A DNA stretch of 31,091 bases, from positions 1 through 31,091 of the forward strand of contig CAYFUL010000015.1 in NCBI GenBank assembly GCA_964346375.1. Reading direction: 5' to 3'. Under the pieces are notes generated by a model that saw only the letters and a program-made list of their open reading frames with translations, did no database searches and had not been told where the DNA came from. The translations under genes and the position numbers were made by a program. Source of the stretch: CAYFUL01 sp964346375 (GTDB lineage: Bacteria; Bacillota; Clostridia; Tissierellales; Peptoniphilaceae). Shown one piece after another: positions 16,901 to 25,300 of the stretch (the stretch's first letter is position 1; every line of letters begins with the position of its first letter).

Positions 16901-17074
16901 ATCTGTGGCAGGATTTATTCCGTCTTCAAAATAGGTCCACTGTTTTGTAACAAGACCCTCTACAATATTTCCGTTATTTCCTGAATCTGTACTTACTGCA
17001 CTAAGTGTACTAGGACTAAGTAGTAGTACTATTGCAAGAAACATGGTTAAAAATCTTTTTAGATTTCCCTTCAC
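13709..17074 (-). CDS. Exported SLH-anchored purple acid phosphatase-like metallophosphoesterase
   Basis: Cell-surface phosphatase. Start is the GTG at 17074, after GGAGAAAAAAA. Signal peptide 1-26 (hydrophobic core FLTMFLAIVLLLS). Three related modules follow, about 44-219, 228-392 and 428-616, each opening with W-TxFEDGxxP/SWTxG and ending AVEIH, probably beta-sandwich binding domains. A purple acid phosphatase-type fibronectin-like domain (about 620-717) precedes the metallophosphoesterase domain (722-985). Metal ligands are visible: GDPQ, GDQ, GNHD, the His in FHQS, and GHDHVY. An EPTEPT-rich linker starts near 1013. The last residues of the printed frame, QSQLTQ onward, come from the wrong frame after the 100-N gap. 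With the 55-bp overlap merged and one base restored, the gene runs to 13096 and encodes 1274 residues ending in three SLH domains. Its GTGA overlap with the YibE/F gene implies translational coupling. Likely role: release of phosphate from extracellular esters; the substrate is not known. Confidence 0.88.
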   Translation of the reverse strand: MKGNLKRFLTMFLAIVLLLSPSTLSAVSTDSGNNGNIVEGLVTKQWTYFEDGINPATDGENGKSWTVGEYATGATPKVGTAPFGAKRGNPHTGPNSVTTVKQYKPGTENNIEALFYVQSFNVEDPEMDIKFTVQNDDAMIVYINGVEVGSAQRGTYTKNIQYGSKGTSIVETKVVVNQGEYPDLLKAGENHISVEIHQDRYNSSDTFFDLYDFVLVKPGYDDRMDFILRDTWTTFEEGVDPALEGDRYSWTKGIFKEGIETKEIIKYTGEAAADKITGKAPAYFFLNDFNVSNIDTEINLKFAHTHKDAMIVYLNGHPVRKSNVPLSGYETNLSYGAWAPRTRILAGNMNLEYSEIKEYLVEGKNYIAVEVHRENEESDSPTFSISGFKKLDTLEGIREVGVESSKDENGKYIINSASENGTASNLFGDSIWQYTEDGIDPGKPGNRFSWTTGDFAEGITLKQSSAPFGSLNGERSDRGTAVAKTKLDQYKADGNNKEAFFFIKKFNATDVANKDMVFDLNINDSAIVYLNGVQIFSYNIGGARKRDNGGYESNMVYADINDDDGFYPLQDTTVYNDKIKDVIKEGENILAVEIHNATPSSNDIYFHMNNLKLVPKANLDDSTYAYNIINVGKDESERAITWYSYNREQGYVEYAKKSDGIEKAKRVNAITNSDTNNGLLVSNQALLTGLEGGVEYIYRVGNGTAEPTEIRTFKTSVDDGNFNFALVGDPQIGAGGNAGKDSENWNDTLIRMNNKFPNKSFILSVGDQVEHANNEGEYSGYIDIEGTKVNVFATVIGNHDSGSKAYSEHFNIVNEQELGKTTAGGNYYFVFENTLFISLNTNNASIAEHRDTIDRAIKATANKDIKWKVVTFHQSVYSTASHANDTQIRNLRSALPPIFKEFGIDVVLMGHDHVYTRTHIMDGLTPMPELDESGNPVSVHKDPKGTLYVTANSASASKFYGILNQDFPYSAVMNQERVKNYSNIEVTNSSFKITTYRDDGSIVDEVELIKTIEEPVEPTEPTEPTEPTDPAEPTEPVEPVEPTEPTEPAKPVDPKPVDPTPNRPIPSAPIVXXXXXXXXXXXXXXXXXXXXXXXXXXXXXXXXXXQSQLTQPLIDLYLQLQ
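13760..13859. other. Scaffold gap (100 N), probably spurious
   Basis: Exactly 100 N between two identical 55-bp contig ends, inside the phosphatase gene. Removing the gap and one 55-bp copy (155 bases) restores the reading frame ...PIPSAPIVLGGFGYTSNT. Confidence 0.95.
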
Positions 17075-18193
17075 TTTTTTTCTCCTTTCAAATTTAGTAT
17101 CATTGCTGATAAATATGAGGTTATAGGTACTATTGCAACTATTACTGAAGTTGCCACAAGGGACGTTACAATTTCAACTGCAAAGAAATCTGAATTTAGT
17201 AGTTGGTATGTATCAATCCCGTAGGAAATTAAAATAAGTATAGTTACAAGACTTGAACCTAAAAATGCAAATACCAGTGTATTTACCATTGTTCCAATTA
17301 AATCCTTCCCTATATTCATCCCAGAGGAAAATAATTCCTTAACGGTTCTAGTTGGATTTATTGCTTTTATCTCTACTAATGGAGAACTAACTGATACACT
17401 CATATCCGTTACTGCTCCAAGGGTGCTAACTAGAACTTGGGAATATAGTAGACCGTGGATTTTTAAACCTGTCTTCTGATTTATTAGTAGTAGTCCTTCC
17501 ACATCTGCTAAATTGTATCCCGTTAGTTTAAAACTATAGGATACCAGTTGGAAAAATATCATGGACAGTAAAAATCCTATTACTATTGAAACTAAATTTA
17601 TTAGGGACAAGGTGGAGTAACCGTATAAAATTACTAGGGAGTAAATTGTACAGAGTATACAAGCTACAATGGTAACAAAGTGTGTGTGTTACTTCCCGTG
17701 TAGATCATAGGTATTAAAAGAACATTATTATAAAAATACTTATAAAGAGAGCTAAAACAGATTGTAATCCATTTCTTCTTCCCACTAGGAATAGAAGCAA
17801 AATAAATAGAATGACATATAAAATTAATGAGCTACTTCTGTCGTAGTTATAGATGGAATAATATGGTTCTATTCCCTCTGGTCTATCGGCTCTAATAATT
17901 ACATTCATTCCTTCTTTTACCACTATGGCGTGTTCTGTGGATATATAATTATCCACCCAGTATTCTAATTTTGTGTCTTTTTCCTGCACAAGTACCTTTT
18001 GATATCCCAAAAGGAGTTTTTCATAACCCTCCTCCAGTGATTCTTCCCTTACTTCAATTACCTTTCCTTTAATCCAACTAATGGATTCTGTGTTTAGTCT
18101 ACTCTCTCCAAAATCTACATTGATTCCATAGTAAAAAATCAATGCTAATATTAGAAGTAGAACAATGTTAAAAAATTTCTTCATTTGCATCAA
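17071..18193 (-). pseudogene. YibE/F family membrane protein, frameshifted
   Basis: Predicted polytopic membrane protein of unknown function. The N-terminal part (18193-17714) has a signal anchor, an extracytoplasmic domain (about 28-122) and the segment ILYVILFILLLFLVG; it stops at TAA after FISIFIIMFF. The C-terminal part (17610-17071) has the family's GLKIHGLLYSQVLVSTLGAV and SGMNIGKDLIGTMVNTL patterns. Between them IPMIYTGSNTHT and FVTIVACILCTIYS can be read in two other frames. Two missing bases, one in the AAAA at 17716-17719 and one in the AAA at 17677-17679, would restore 374 residues, the usual length. A (GT)5 tract at 17680-17689 is an alternative site for the second shift. Start codons TTG 18193 and ATG 18190/18184 are possible. 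Its stop overlaps the phosphatase start (GTGA). Confidence 0.75.
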
Positions 18194-18319
18194 CCCAAGG
18201 CATTATACTGTTACTAGGTATAATTTTTATAAAGTCTATGTAATTTTGGTGTAAAATGCATTGAGAAAAAACAATAATAAAGTAAAGCGCAATAAATTTT
18301 ATTATTTTCACTATTTATT

Positions 18320-18341
18320 TGTTATACTTATACTTGAGGTG
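18320..18341 (+). promoter_or_regulatory. Likely extended -10 promoter and ribosome site of the murB operon
   Basis: TGTTATACT (18320-18328) is an extended -10 with no clear -35. GAGGTG at 18336-18341 lies 7 nt before the GTG start. The transcript would have a leader of only about 14 nt. The divergent yibE/F gene has a TATAAT at 18207-18202 on the other strand. Confidence 0.45.
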
Positions 18342-18348
18342 AACGTGG

Positions 18349-19236
18349 GTGGAAATTTTTAAAGATATTGGGAAGGTTTTATACAATGAACCTATTAAAG
18401 ATTACACCTCCTTTAAAATTGGAGGCGTTGCCGATTTTTTAATCTTCCCTGAAAGTATTGATGAATTAATTAAGACAATAAAAATCTGTAGAGAAAATAA
18501 TATTGAATATATTGTCCTTGGAAAGTGTACTAATATTTTAGTAAGAGACGGTGGAATTAGTGGGGCAGTTATTTTTTTAAGGGACAATTTTTCTAACATT
18601 GGTATTGACGGAAATACCATTACTGTTGAAAGTGGACTTTCCCTTAGAAGATTTACTGAATTTGCCTATGAACACTCTCTTACTGGAATGGAGTTTGCAA
18701 ATGGAATCCCCGGTTCTGTTGGGGGAGGTGTTTTTATGAACGCCGGTGCCTATGACGGAGAGCTAAAGGATATTGTGAAAGAGGTTTTAATTTTAGACGA
18801 GGATATAAATGTTAGGTCTATTTCCAATGAGGAGATGAATTTTTCCTACAGACATTCCAGGGCGCAGGATGAAAATTGGATTATTCTTGGTGCAACTTTT
18901 GAACTTAAATTGGGTAATAAAACTGAGATTAGAAATAAAATTGATGAGTTAATGGAGAGGAGAACTTCTAAACAGCCACTAGAGTATCCCAGCGCAGGAT
19001 CTACTTTTAAAAGACCTCCCGGATACTTTGCTGGTAAATTAATTGACGACTCTGGCCTAAGGGGTATTACCCATGGGGACGCCCAGGTGTCGTGGAAACA
19101 CTGTGGCTTTGTAATTAATAGGGGCAATGCTACGGCAAAGGAAGTTCTCGAACTAATTGATACTATTAGAAAAGTGGTCTACGATAAATTCAATGTGGAA
19201 ATTTATCCAGAGGTAAAAATTATAGGAAGGGATTAA
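18349..19236 (+). CDS. murB: UDP-N-acetylenolpyruvoylglucosamine reductase MurB
   Basis: FAD-dependent reduction of UDP-GlcNAc-enolpyruvate to UDP-MurNAc with NADPH, the second committed step of peptidoglycan precursor synthesis in the cytoplasm. It has 295 residues with a GTG start at 18349, 7 nt after GAGGTG. Visible motifs are YTSFKIGG at the start of the FAD domain, GKCTNILVRD, GIPGSVGGGVFMNAGAY, and the active-site loop SAGSTFKRPPG with Ser218. The C-terminal IYPEVKIIG carries the conserved Glu. Length and motifs fit the type IIb MurB of Gram-positives. It heads a tight operon: its TAA is directly followed by the rapZ ATG. Confidence 0.96.
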   Translation: MEIFKDIGKVLYNEPIKDYTSFKIGGVADFLIFPESIDELIKTIKICRENNIEYIVLGKCTNILVRDGGISGAVIFLRDNFSNIGIDGNTITVESGLSLRRFTEFAYEHSLTGMEFANGIPGSVGGGVFMNAGAYDGELKDIVKEVLILDEDINVRSISNEEMNFSYRHSRAQDENWIILGATFELKLGNKTEIRNKIDELMERRTSKQPLEYPSAGSTFKRPPGYFAGKLIDDSGLRGITHGDAQVSWKHCGFVINRGNATAKEVLELIDTIRKVVYDKFNVEIYPEVKIIGRD

Positions 19237-20076
19237 ATGGAACTAATAGTTGTTACTGGTATGAGTGGGGCTGGTAAATCTCAAGCGCTAAATGTTTGTG
19301 AAGATATGGGATATTATTCTATGGATAATCTTCCCACTGCACTTCTTGTAAATTTTCTAGAGCTTTCTCTGGATTCTAGAAAGTTTAACAAGGCTGCTGT
19401 AGTACTTGATATTAGAAGTGAGGATTTTTTTACTGAATTTTTTGACTCCTTAGAAAAAATTGATAGTCTTGGGGTGGATTGTAAGATTATTTTTTTAGAT
19501 GCTAGTAAGGAAACTATCGTTAAAAGGTACAAGGAACTAAGAAGGCCCCATCCCCTTGGAGAGAATATTTTAAAATCCTACGACGAGGAGAAAAAACTTA
19601 TGGAGCCAATTAAGTTTAGAAGTAATTTTATTATTGATACTTCTAAACTTAACTCTTGGCAATTAAAGAGTAAGATAAGGGAATTTCTCTCCCTTGACTC
19701 AAAGAGTATGAGTGTACTGGTAACTTCCTTTGGTTTTAAAAATGGTATTCCCATAGATGCAGACTTGGTTTTTGACGTAAGGTTTCTTCCAAACCCCTAC
19801 TATATCTCCGAATTAAAGGAACATAGTGGAAAGGAAGAAGCAGTTAGAGAGTATGTTCTTAAATGGGACGAGACGAAAATATTTTTAGATAAGGTTTTAG
19901 ACTTAATAGATTTTTTAATTCCACAATACGTTAAAGAGGGTAAGCCAAATCTTGTAATAGGTTTTGGTTGTACTGGTGGATTTCATCGCTCCGTAGTCCT
20001 TGCTGAAAGGGTTGGAGAGGAGATAAAAAACAAGGGGATAAATGTAAATATCTATCACAGGGACTGGGATATATGA
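19237..20076 (+). CDS. rapZ: RapZ/YvcJ family P-loop nucleotide-binding protein
   Basis: A 279-residue protein with Walker A GMSGAGKS at residues 8-15. The C-terminal domain contains GFGCTGGFHRSVVLAERVG. In E. coli RapZ is an RNA adaptor that controls glucosamine-6-phosphate synthase through the sRNA GlmZ; in B. subtilis the homologue YvcJ binds and hydrolyses nucleotides. No enterobacterial sRNA partner is expected here, so the role is inferred to be in cell-wall sugar control. The position between murB and yvcK agrees with this. It starts without gap after murB and overlaps yvcK by 4 bp. Confidence 0.95.
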   Translation: MELIVVTGMSGAGKSQALNVCEDMGYYSMDNLPTALLVNFLELSLDSRKFNKAAVVLDIRSEDFFTEFFDSLEKIDSLGVDCKIIFLDASKETIVKRYKELRRPHPLGENILKSYDEEKKLMEPIKFRSNFIIDTSKLNSWQLKSKIREFLSLDSKSMSVLVTSFGFKNGIPIDADLVFDVRFLPNPYYISELKEHSGKEEAVREYVLKWDETKIFLDKVLDLIDFLIPQYVKEGKPNLVIGFGCTGGFHRSVVLAERVGEEIKNKGINVNIYHRDWDI

Positions 20077-21038
20077 GTAAAAATGTTGTTGCAATAGGTG
20101 GAGGAACTGGTCTATCTACTATACTAAGGGGCTTAAAATATTTTACAGACGATGTTACGGCTATAGTTACTACGGCAGATGACGGTGGCGGTTCTGGAAT
20201 TCTTCGTAGAGATCAAAATATGCTTCCGCCGGGAGATATTAGAAACTGTATTGTGGCTCTTTCAAATGCAGAGCCTTCTATGAAAAAATTACTACAGTAT
20301 AGGTTTGATACAGGTTCCCTAAAGGGTCAAAACTTTGGGAACCTTCTTTTAGCTGCGCTGAATAATATTTATGGCTCCTTTGAAGAGGGAATAGAGGAAC
20401 TGGGGAATGTACTTTCAATTACTGGGAAGGTATATCCCGTTACCACAGAGAATGTACACCTAGTTGCAGAATTTGACAATATGGAAAAGTGTATAGGAGA
20501 GTCGGCAATTCCAAAAGTTGCTTTAAGTATGAATACTAAAATTAATCGAATCTCCATGTTTCCAAATATACCCATGGCATTTGAAAAGGCAATAGGAGCA
20601 ATTAATAGGGCAGATATTATTTTACTAGGTCCTGGCAGTCTATATACATCTATAATTCCAAATCTAATTCCAATGGGAATGGTAGATGCAATTTCAAAGA
20701 GTAGGGCAGATGTAGTATATATTTCAAATATTATGACGGAAAATGGCGAGACAGATGGCTATGGATTAAAGGACCATTTAAAGGCAATTTTTCGCCACAG
20801 TAGAGATGATTTAATTGACTATGTACTAATAAATTCAAAGGTACCTAAGTCAAAAATACTAAGTGATTACTTGGAGAAGTCCAATCAGTCACTTATAGAA
20901 GTAAAAACAGAGGATATAGTTTTTTTAAAGGAGAAGAATATTGAACTGGTGGAGTCGGATTTTTTAGAGATGGACTCAGATTTAATTAGACATTCCAGTT
21001 ATAAAATTTGCTCCTGTATTTTTAAGATGTTTGAGTAA
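20073..21038 (+). CDS. yvcK: Gluconeogenesis factor YvcK (CofD-like superfamily)
   Basis: A 321-residue protein. The N-terminal GGGTGLSTILRGLK and TTADDGGGSGILRR, with PPGDIRNCIVALSN, are the family's nucleotide/UDP-sugar-binding motifs. In B. subtilis and other Gram-positives YvcK/GlmR binds UDP-GlcNAc and helps direct carbon into cell-wall precursors; loss gives growth defects on gluconeogenic sources. The start ATG overlaps the rapZ stop (ATGA), so the two are translationally coupled. Although related to CofD, no F420 pathway is implied. Confidence 0.95.
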   Translation: MSKNVVAIGGGTGLSTILRGLKYFTDDVTAIVTTADDGGGSGILRRDQNMLPPGDIRNCIVALSNAEPSMKKLLQYRFDTGSLKGQNFGNLLLAALNNIYGSFEEGIEELGNVLSITGKVYPVTTENVHLVAEFDNMEKCIGESAIPKVALSMNTKINRISMFPNIPMAFEKAIGAINRADIILLGPGSLYTSIIPNLIPMGMVDAISKSRADVVYISNIMTENGETDGYGLKDHLKAIFRHSRDDLIDYVLINSKVPKSKILSDYLEKSNQSLIEVKTEDIVFLKEKNIELVESDFLEMDSDLIRHSSYKICSCIFKMFE

Positions 21039-21064
21039 AAAGCTATGCAAACCATTTCCTTCTG

Positions 21065-21084
21065 TGTTATAATTGTAGAGGTGA
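21065..21084 (+). promoter_or_regulatory. Possible internal promoter before whiA
   Basis: An extended -10 TGTTATAAT (21065-21073) lies 15 nt before the whiA start, followed by GAGGTGA (21078-21084). The spacing closely repeats that upstream of murB. No -35 is recognisable, and the leader would be very short, so this is tentative. Confidence 0.35.
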
Positions 21085-21088
21085 GAGT

Positions 21089-22057
21089 ATGAGCTTTTCT
21101 AAGGCGGTAAAAGATGAGGTTGCAAAAAAGCCCATTGAAGATAACTGCTGTATAGTTGCTGAGCTTGCAGGCCTAACGCGAATGTGTGGGAATTTCAGCA
21201 TAAATAGGGGAGAGGTTTCTCTGTCTTATGCTACTGAAAATTCTGCAGTGGCTAGGAGAATCTTCACCCATTTAAAAAAATACTACTCTTCAAATGTGGA
21301 GGCTTTTGTTAAAAAGAGTACAAGTTTAAAAAAGACCAATATCTATATTATTAAGTTAATAGATCCAAGTGGAGTAAGGGTACTTTTAGACGATATTGCC
21401 CTTGTGGAAAATGAAGATTATTTTAATAGAAAATATAGACTCGACAGAAGGCTAATAAAAAACTATTGTTGTAAGAAATCCTATATTGCTGGATCATTTT
21501 TAGGAGCAGGTTCCATAACCAACCCTGAAAGAAATTACCATGTGGAATTTATTACAGAGGATAAAACTCACGCAGAGGATCTATCGGAGATACTATCCTA
21601 CTTTGGATTAAAACCAAAGGTTATTTTAAGAAAGAATAATTTTGTAGTCTACTTAAAAGAGGCAGAGCAAATAAGTGATTTTCTAAGTGTAGTAGGAGCC
21701 AATAGAGCCCTACTTGAATTTGAAAATATAAGAGTACTTAAAGATATGCGTAACAATGTAAATCGTATAGTAAATTGTGAGACTGCTAACTTAAATAAAA
21801 TTGTAGACGCTTCCCTAAAACAAGTTAAGGACATTGAGTTAATAGACAGTACAATTGGAATAGATAGTTTAAAGGAAAACCTGCGAGAAGTTGCACAAAT
21901 TAGACTAGAGTATAGAGATATAGGACTTAAAGAAATTGGAGAGATGTTAGACCCGCCAGTTGGAAAAAGTGGCGTTAATCATAGATTAAAAAAAATAAGG
22001 GAGATTGCAGACAGCTTAAGGAGGAAATATGAAGAACAAGATACTGGTGCTCAATAA
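21089..22057 (+). CDS. whiA: DNA-binding protein WhiA
   Basis: A 322-residue protein with a LAGLIDADG-like N-terminal part (about 1-215, including SYIAGSFLGAGSITNPERNYHVEF) and a C-terminal helix-turn-helix (about 225-310) with the conserved LREVAQIRLEYRDIGLKEIG and PPVGKSGVNHRLKKI. It controls sporulation division genes in Streptomyces, while in B. subtilis it binds DNA and affects cell division and chromosome segregation without a clear regulon. The HPr gene starts inside its last codons with a 29-bp overlap. The fixed rapZ-yvcK-whiA order is a strong hallmark. Confidence 0.96.
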   Translation: MSFSKAVKDEVAKKPIEDNCCIVAELAGLTRMCGNFSINRGEVSLSYATENSAVARRIFTHLKKYYSSNVEAFVKKSTSLKKTNIYIIKLIDPSGVRVLLDDIALVENEDYFNRKYRLDRRLIKNYCCKKSYIAGSFLGAGSITNPERNYHVEFITEDKTHAEDLSEILSYFGLKPKVILRKNNFVVYLKEAEQISDFLSVVGANRALLEFENIRVLKDMRNNVNRIVNCETANLNKIVDASLKQVKDIELIDSTIGIDSLKENLREVAQIRLEYRDIGLKEIGEMLDPPVGKSGVNHRLKKIREIADSLRRKYEEQDTGAQ

Positions 22058-22295
22058 TGAGGAGGGATTACACGCTCGTAGTGCCGCACTTTTTGTTAGA
22101 GTAGCAAACAGATATTCGTCAGATATTGTGCTTAAAGCACATGGTGAAAAGGTAAATGGAAAGAGTATAATTGGTATAATGAGTCTAGGAGTTTTTATTG
22201 GTGTGGAAATTGAAATTATAGCTGAAGGCGTAGACGAGGAAGATGCAGTAGAAGCACTTTCAAAATTAATTGAAGAGAATTTCGTTATGGTTTAG
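22029..22295 (+). CDS. ptsH: HPr-family phosphocarrier protein
   Basis: An 88-residue HPr fold. GLHARSA contains the phosphorylatable His at the position of His15. GKSIIGIMSLG contains the Ser46 equivalent, the target of HPr kinase. In B. subtilis the gene after whiA is Crh, which lacks the His; here the His is kept, so this protein could serve both in the PTS and in carbon catabolite control. The start ATG has AAGGAGG 4 nt upstream, inside the whiA 3' end. A hairpin follows the stop. Confidence 0.9.
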   Translation: MKNKILVLNNEEGLHARSAALFVRVANRYSSDIVLKAHGEKVNGKSIIGIMSLGVFIGVEIEIIAEGVDEEDAVEALSKLIEENFVMV

Positions 22296-22319
22296 AGCTT
22301 TATTTTTAAAGCTCTTTTT
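22294..22319 (+). terminator. Hairpin with T-run between the HPr gene and dnaE
   Basis: Stem AGAGCTTTA (22294-22302) / TAAAGCTCT (22307-22315) with a TTTT loop and a TTTTTA tail. It is a full or partial terminator that would lower expression of dnaE and the glycolytic genes relative to murB-HPr. No separate promoter before dnaE was found in the 19 bp that remain, so readthrough is expected. Confidence 0.65.
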
Positions 22320-22334
22320 AATTAAGGTGATTAA

Positions 22335-25300
22335 ATGAACTTGGAATTTGTACACTTACACACCCACTCTGAGTATTCCCTACTAGATGGTTCTGCAAGG
22401 ATTAAAGAACTGCCAAGAAGGGCAAAGGAACTTGGAATGAATGCAATTGCCCTTACAGACCATGGGAATATGTATGGGGCAGTTTCATTTTACAAGGAGT
22501 GTAAAAAAAATAATGTAAAGCCAATTTTTGGTTGTGAAATATACGTATCGGAAGGCTCCCACTTACTCAGGGAAAAAAATCAGAGGAGATTTCATCTAAT
22601 ACTACTTGCAGAAAATGAAGTAGGGTTTAAAAATCTTATGAAGATAGTCTCCGAGTCCTTTATAAATGGATTTTACTATAAGCCTAGAGTTTCCCACGAA
22701 GTACTTGAAAAATACAGCGAGGGATTAATTGCAACAAGTGCCTGTTTAGGTGGAGAGGTGCAAAAATTTATCCACCTAGGGGATTTAGAAAGGGCAAAGA
22801 AGGCGGCAATAAGGTATAGAGAAATATTTGGAGAGAATAATTTCTTCCTAGAACTTCAAAATCATGGCTTAAGGGAACAGGAGGAGGTAAATGAAAAATT
22901 AGAGGAACTTTCAGTGGAGTTAGGCATTCCTCTAATACTTTCAAATGACGTTCACTATTTAAATAGAGAGGACGCAGAACCCCACGACGCACTATTGTGT
23001 ATACAAACTGGTGCAACTTTAGACGAGAGAAATAGAATGAGATTTCCAACAGATGAATTCTATTTAAAAAGTCCCGAGGAAATGTATAGTGCAGTACCAA
23101 ATTTATCTGCAATGGAAAACACGGTAAAAATTGCAAATAGATGTAATGTGGATTTAGAGTTTCACAAATTACACCTACCCCATTTTGACGTACCACAAGG
23201 CTATACAAATACAAGCTACTTAAAAAAACTTGTAGAGGAGGGTTTAAAGAACAGGTACACAGAAATAACTTCTGAAATTCAGTCTAGGTATGATTACGAA
23301 TTTAATACCATTGTTTCCATGGGATATACTGATTATTTTTTAATAGTATGGGATTTTATAAGGTATGCAAAGGAAAATAATATACAGGTCGGTCCCGGTA
23401 GAGGTTCTGCGGCAGGTTCTATTATTTCCTACGCACTGGGAATAATTGACGTAGACCCATTAAAATTTAACCTGCTCTTTGAGAGATTTTTAAATCCTGA
23501 TAGAGTTTCCATGCCTGATATCGACATAGACTTCTGCTACGAAAGACGTGAAGAGGTAATAAGGTATGTAAACGAAAAGTATGGCACAGACCACGTTGCA
23601 CAAATAGTAACCTTTATTACCCTTGGAGCAAGGGGCGCAATTCGAGATGTTGGTCGTGTAATGGGATTAAACTACGGCAGAGTAGACTATATTGCAAAAC
23701 AAGTCCCTCAAAGTTTAAATATGACTATTGAAAAGGCGCTGGATATAAGTCCAAAATTAAGGGAAGAGTACGAAAAGGACCTAGAGGTTAAAAAATTAAT
23801 AGATATGGCTCTTAAGGTAGAGGGGCTTCCACGAAATACCTCTACCCACGCGGCGGGGGTAGTTATTTCAGAGGACCCTATTACAGAATATGTACCCTAT
23901 ACGAGAAATGGAGAGGTACTTGCGACCCAGTTTAATATGATTGAGTTAGAGGAACTTGGTCTACTTAAAATGGACTTCCTTGGACTTAGAACTCTAACTG
24001 TAATTAGAGATGCTGTGGATATGATCTATAAAAACCATGGTATAAAAATTGACTTTGAAAACTTTACCTACGACGATCCTCTAGTACTAAATATGTTTGC
24101 AGAGGCAAAGACCCTTGGTGTATTTCAATTTGAGTCCTCGGGAATGAGGGCGTTTTTAAAGGAATTAAGGCCTGACGCATTTGAGGACTTAGTTGCGGCA
24201 AACTCCCTATTTCGTCCAGGACCTATGAGCCAAATTGATAAGTTCTGCGAATCTAAACATGACCCAAGTAAAATTTCATATATCCATCCAAGTTTAGAGA
24301 GTATTTTAGACGTAACCTATGGCTGTATCGTATACCAAGAGCAGGTAATGGAAATTGTGCAAAAAATTGGGGGCTACTCCCTTGGACGAGCAGACCTTGT
24401 ACGACGAGCAATGTCTAAGAAAAAGATGGACGTAATGGAGGAGGAGAGGAAGAATTTTATCTACGGAAGTGATGAGGACAGTAGTATCTCCGGTGCAATT
24501 AGAAATTGTGTAGATGAAAAGAGTGCAAATAAAATCTACGACCTTATGATTGATTTTGCAAACTACGCTTTTAATAAGTCCCACTCCGTTGCATATAGTG
24601 TAGTTGCATATAGAACTGCATGGTTAAAATACTACTACCCAACAGAATTTATGGCTGCGCAAATTTCCTCCTACATGAATAATACTACCCAAGTAAGTTT
24701 ATATATTGAGGAGTGTAAAAGACTTGGAATAAAAATTCTCCCACCAAATATTAACAAGAGTTTTAAAAACTTTACCTGTGAAGATGGCGGAATTAGATTT
24801 GGACTTCTTGCCATAAAAAACGTAGGAGAGGCTCTTATTGATACTATAGTTAAGGCGAGAAAAGAGGGGGATTTTCTAAGCCTAAAGGATTTAATTGAAA
24901 GGGTAGAGAGGGAAAACTCATCTGTAATTAATAAGCGTGCCATTGAGAGTATGATAAAGTCTGGTTGCTTTGATGTACTTGGTGGAAATAGACCACAGTA
25001 CATGGCAGTTTATGAAAGTGTAATTGACAATGTAAATAATGTTAGCCGAAATAATGTAGAGGGACAATTTTCTCTCTTCGACTCTGAGGACAATGTTGAT
25101 AGACTTCCAAATCTTAAAGATTACAATCAAAAGTTAAAACTTGAAATGGAAAAATCTATGATGGGTATCTATGTATCAGGACATCCACTTGATCCCTACA
25201 AGGAAGTGGTATTAAAAAATACCACCTATTCCACAGCTGATATACAGGAGGACGCTACTGGAAGCCTTGATAATTTTACTATCTCCATTGGTGGAATACT

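Noticed and set aside
17680..17689. (GT)5 tract as proven phase-variable switch
   Set aside because: Only five units, and a missing base in the adjacent AAA explains the frame equally well. It is kept only as a possibility.
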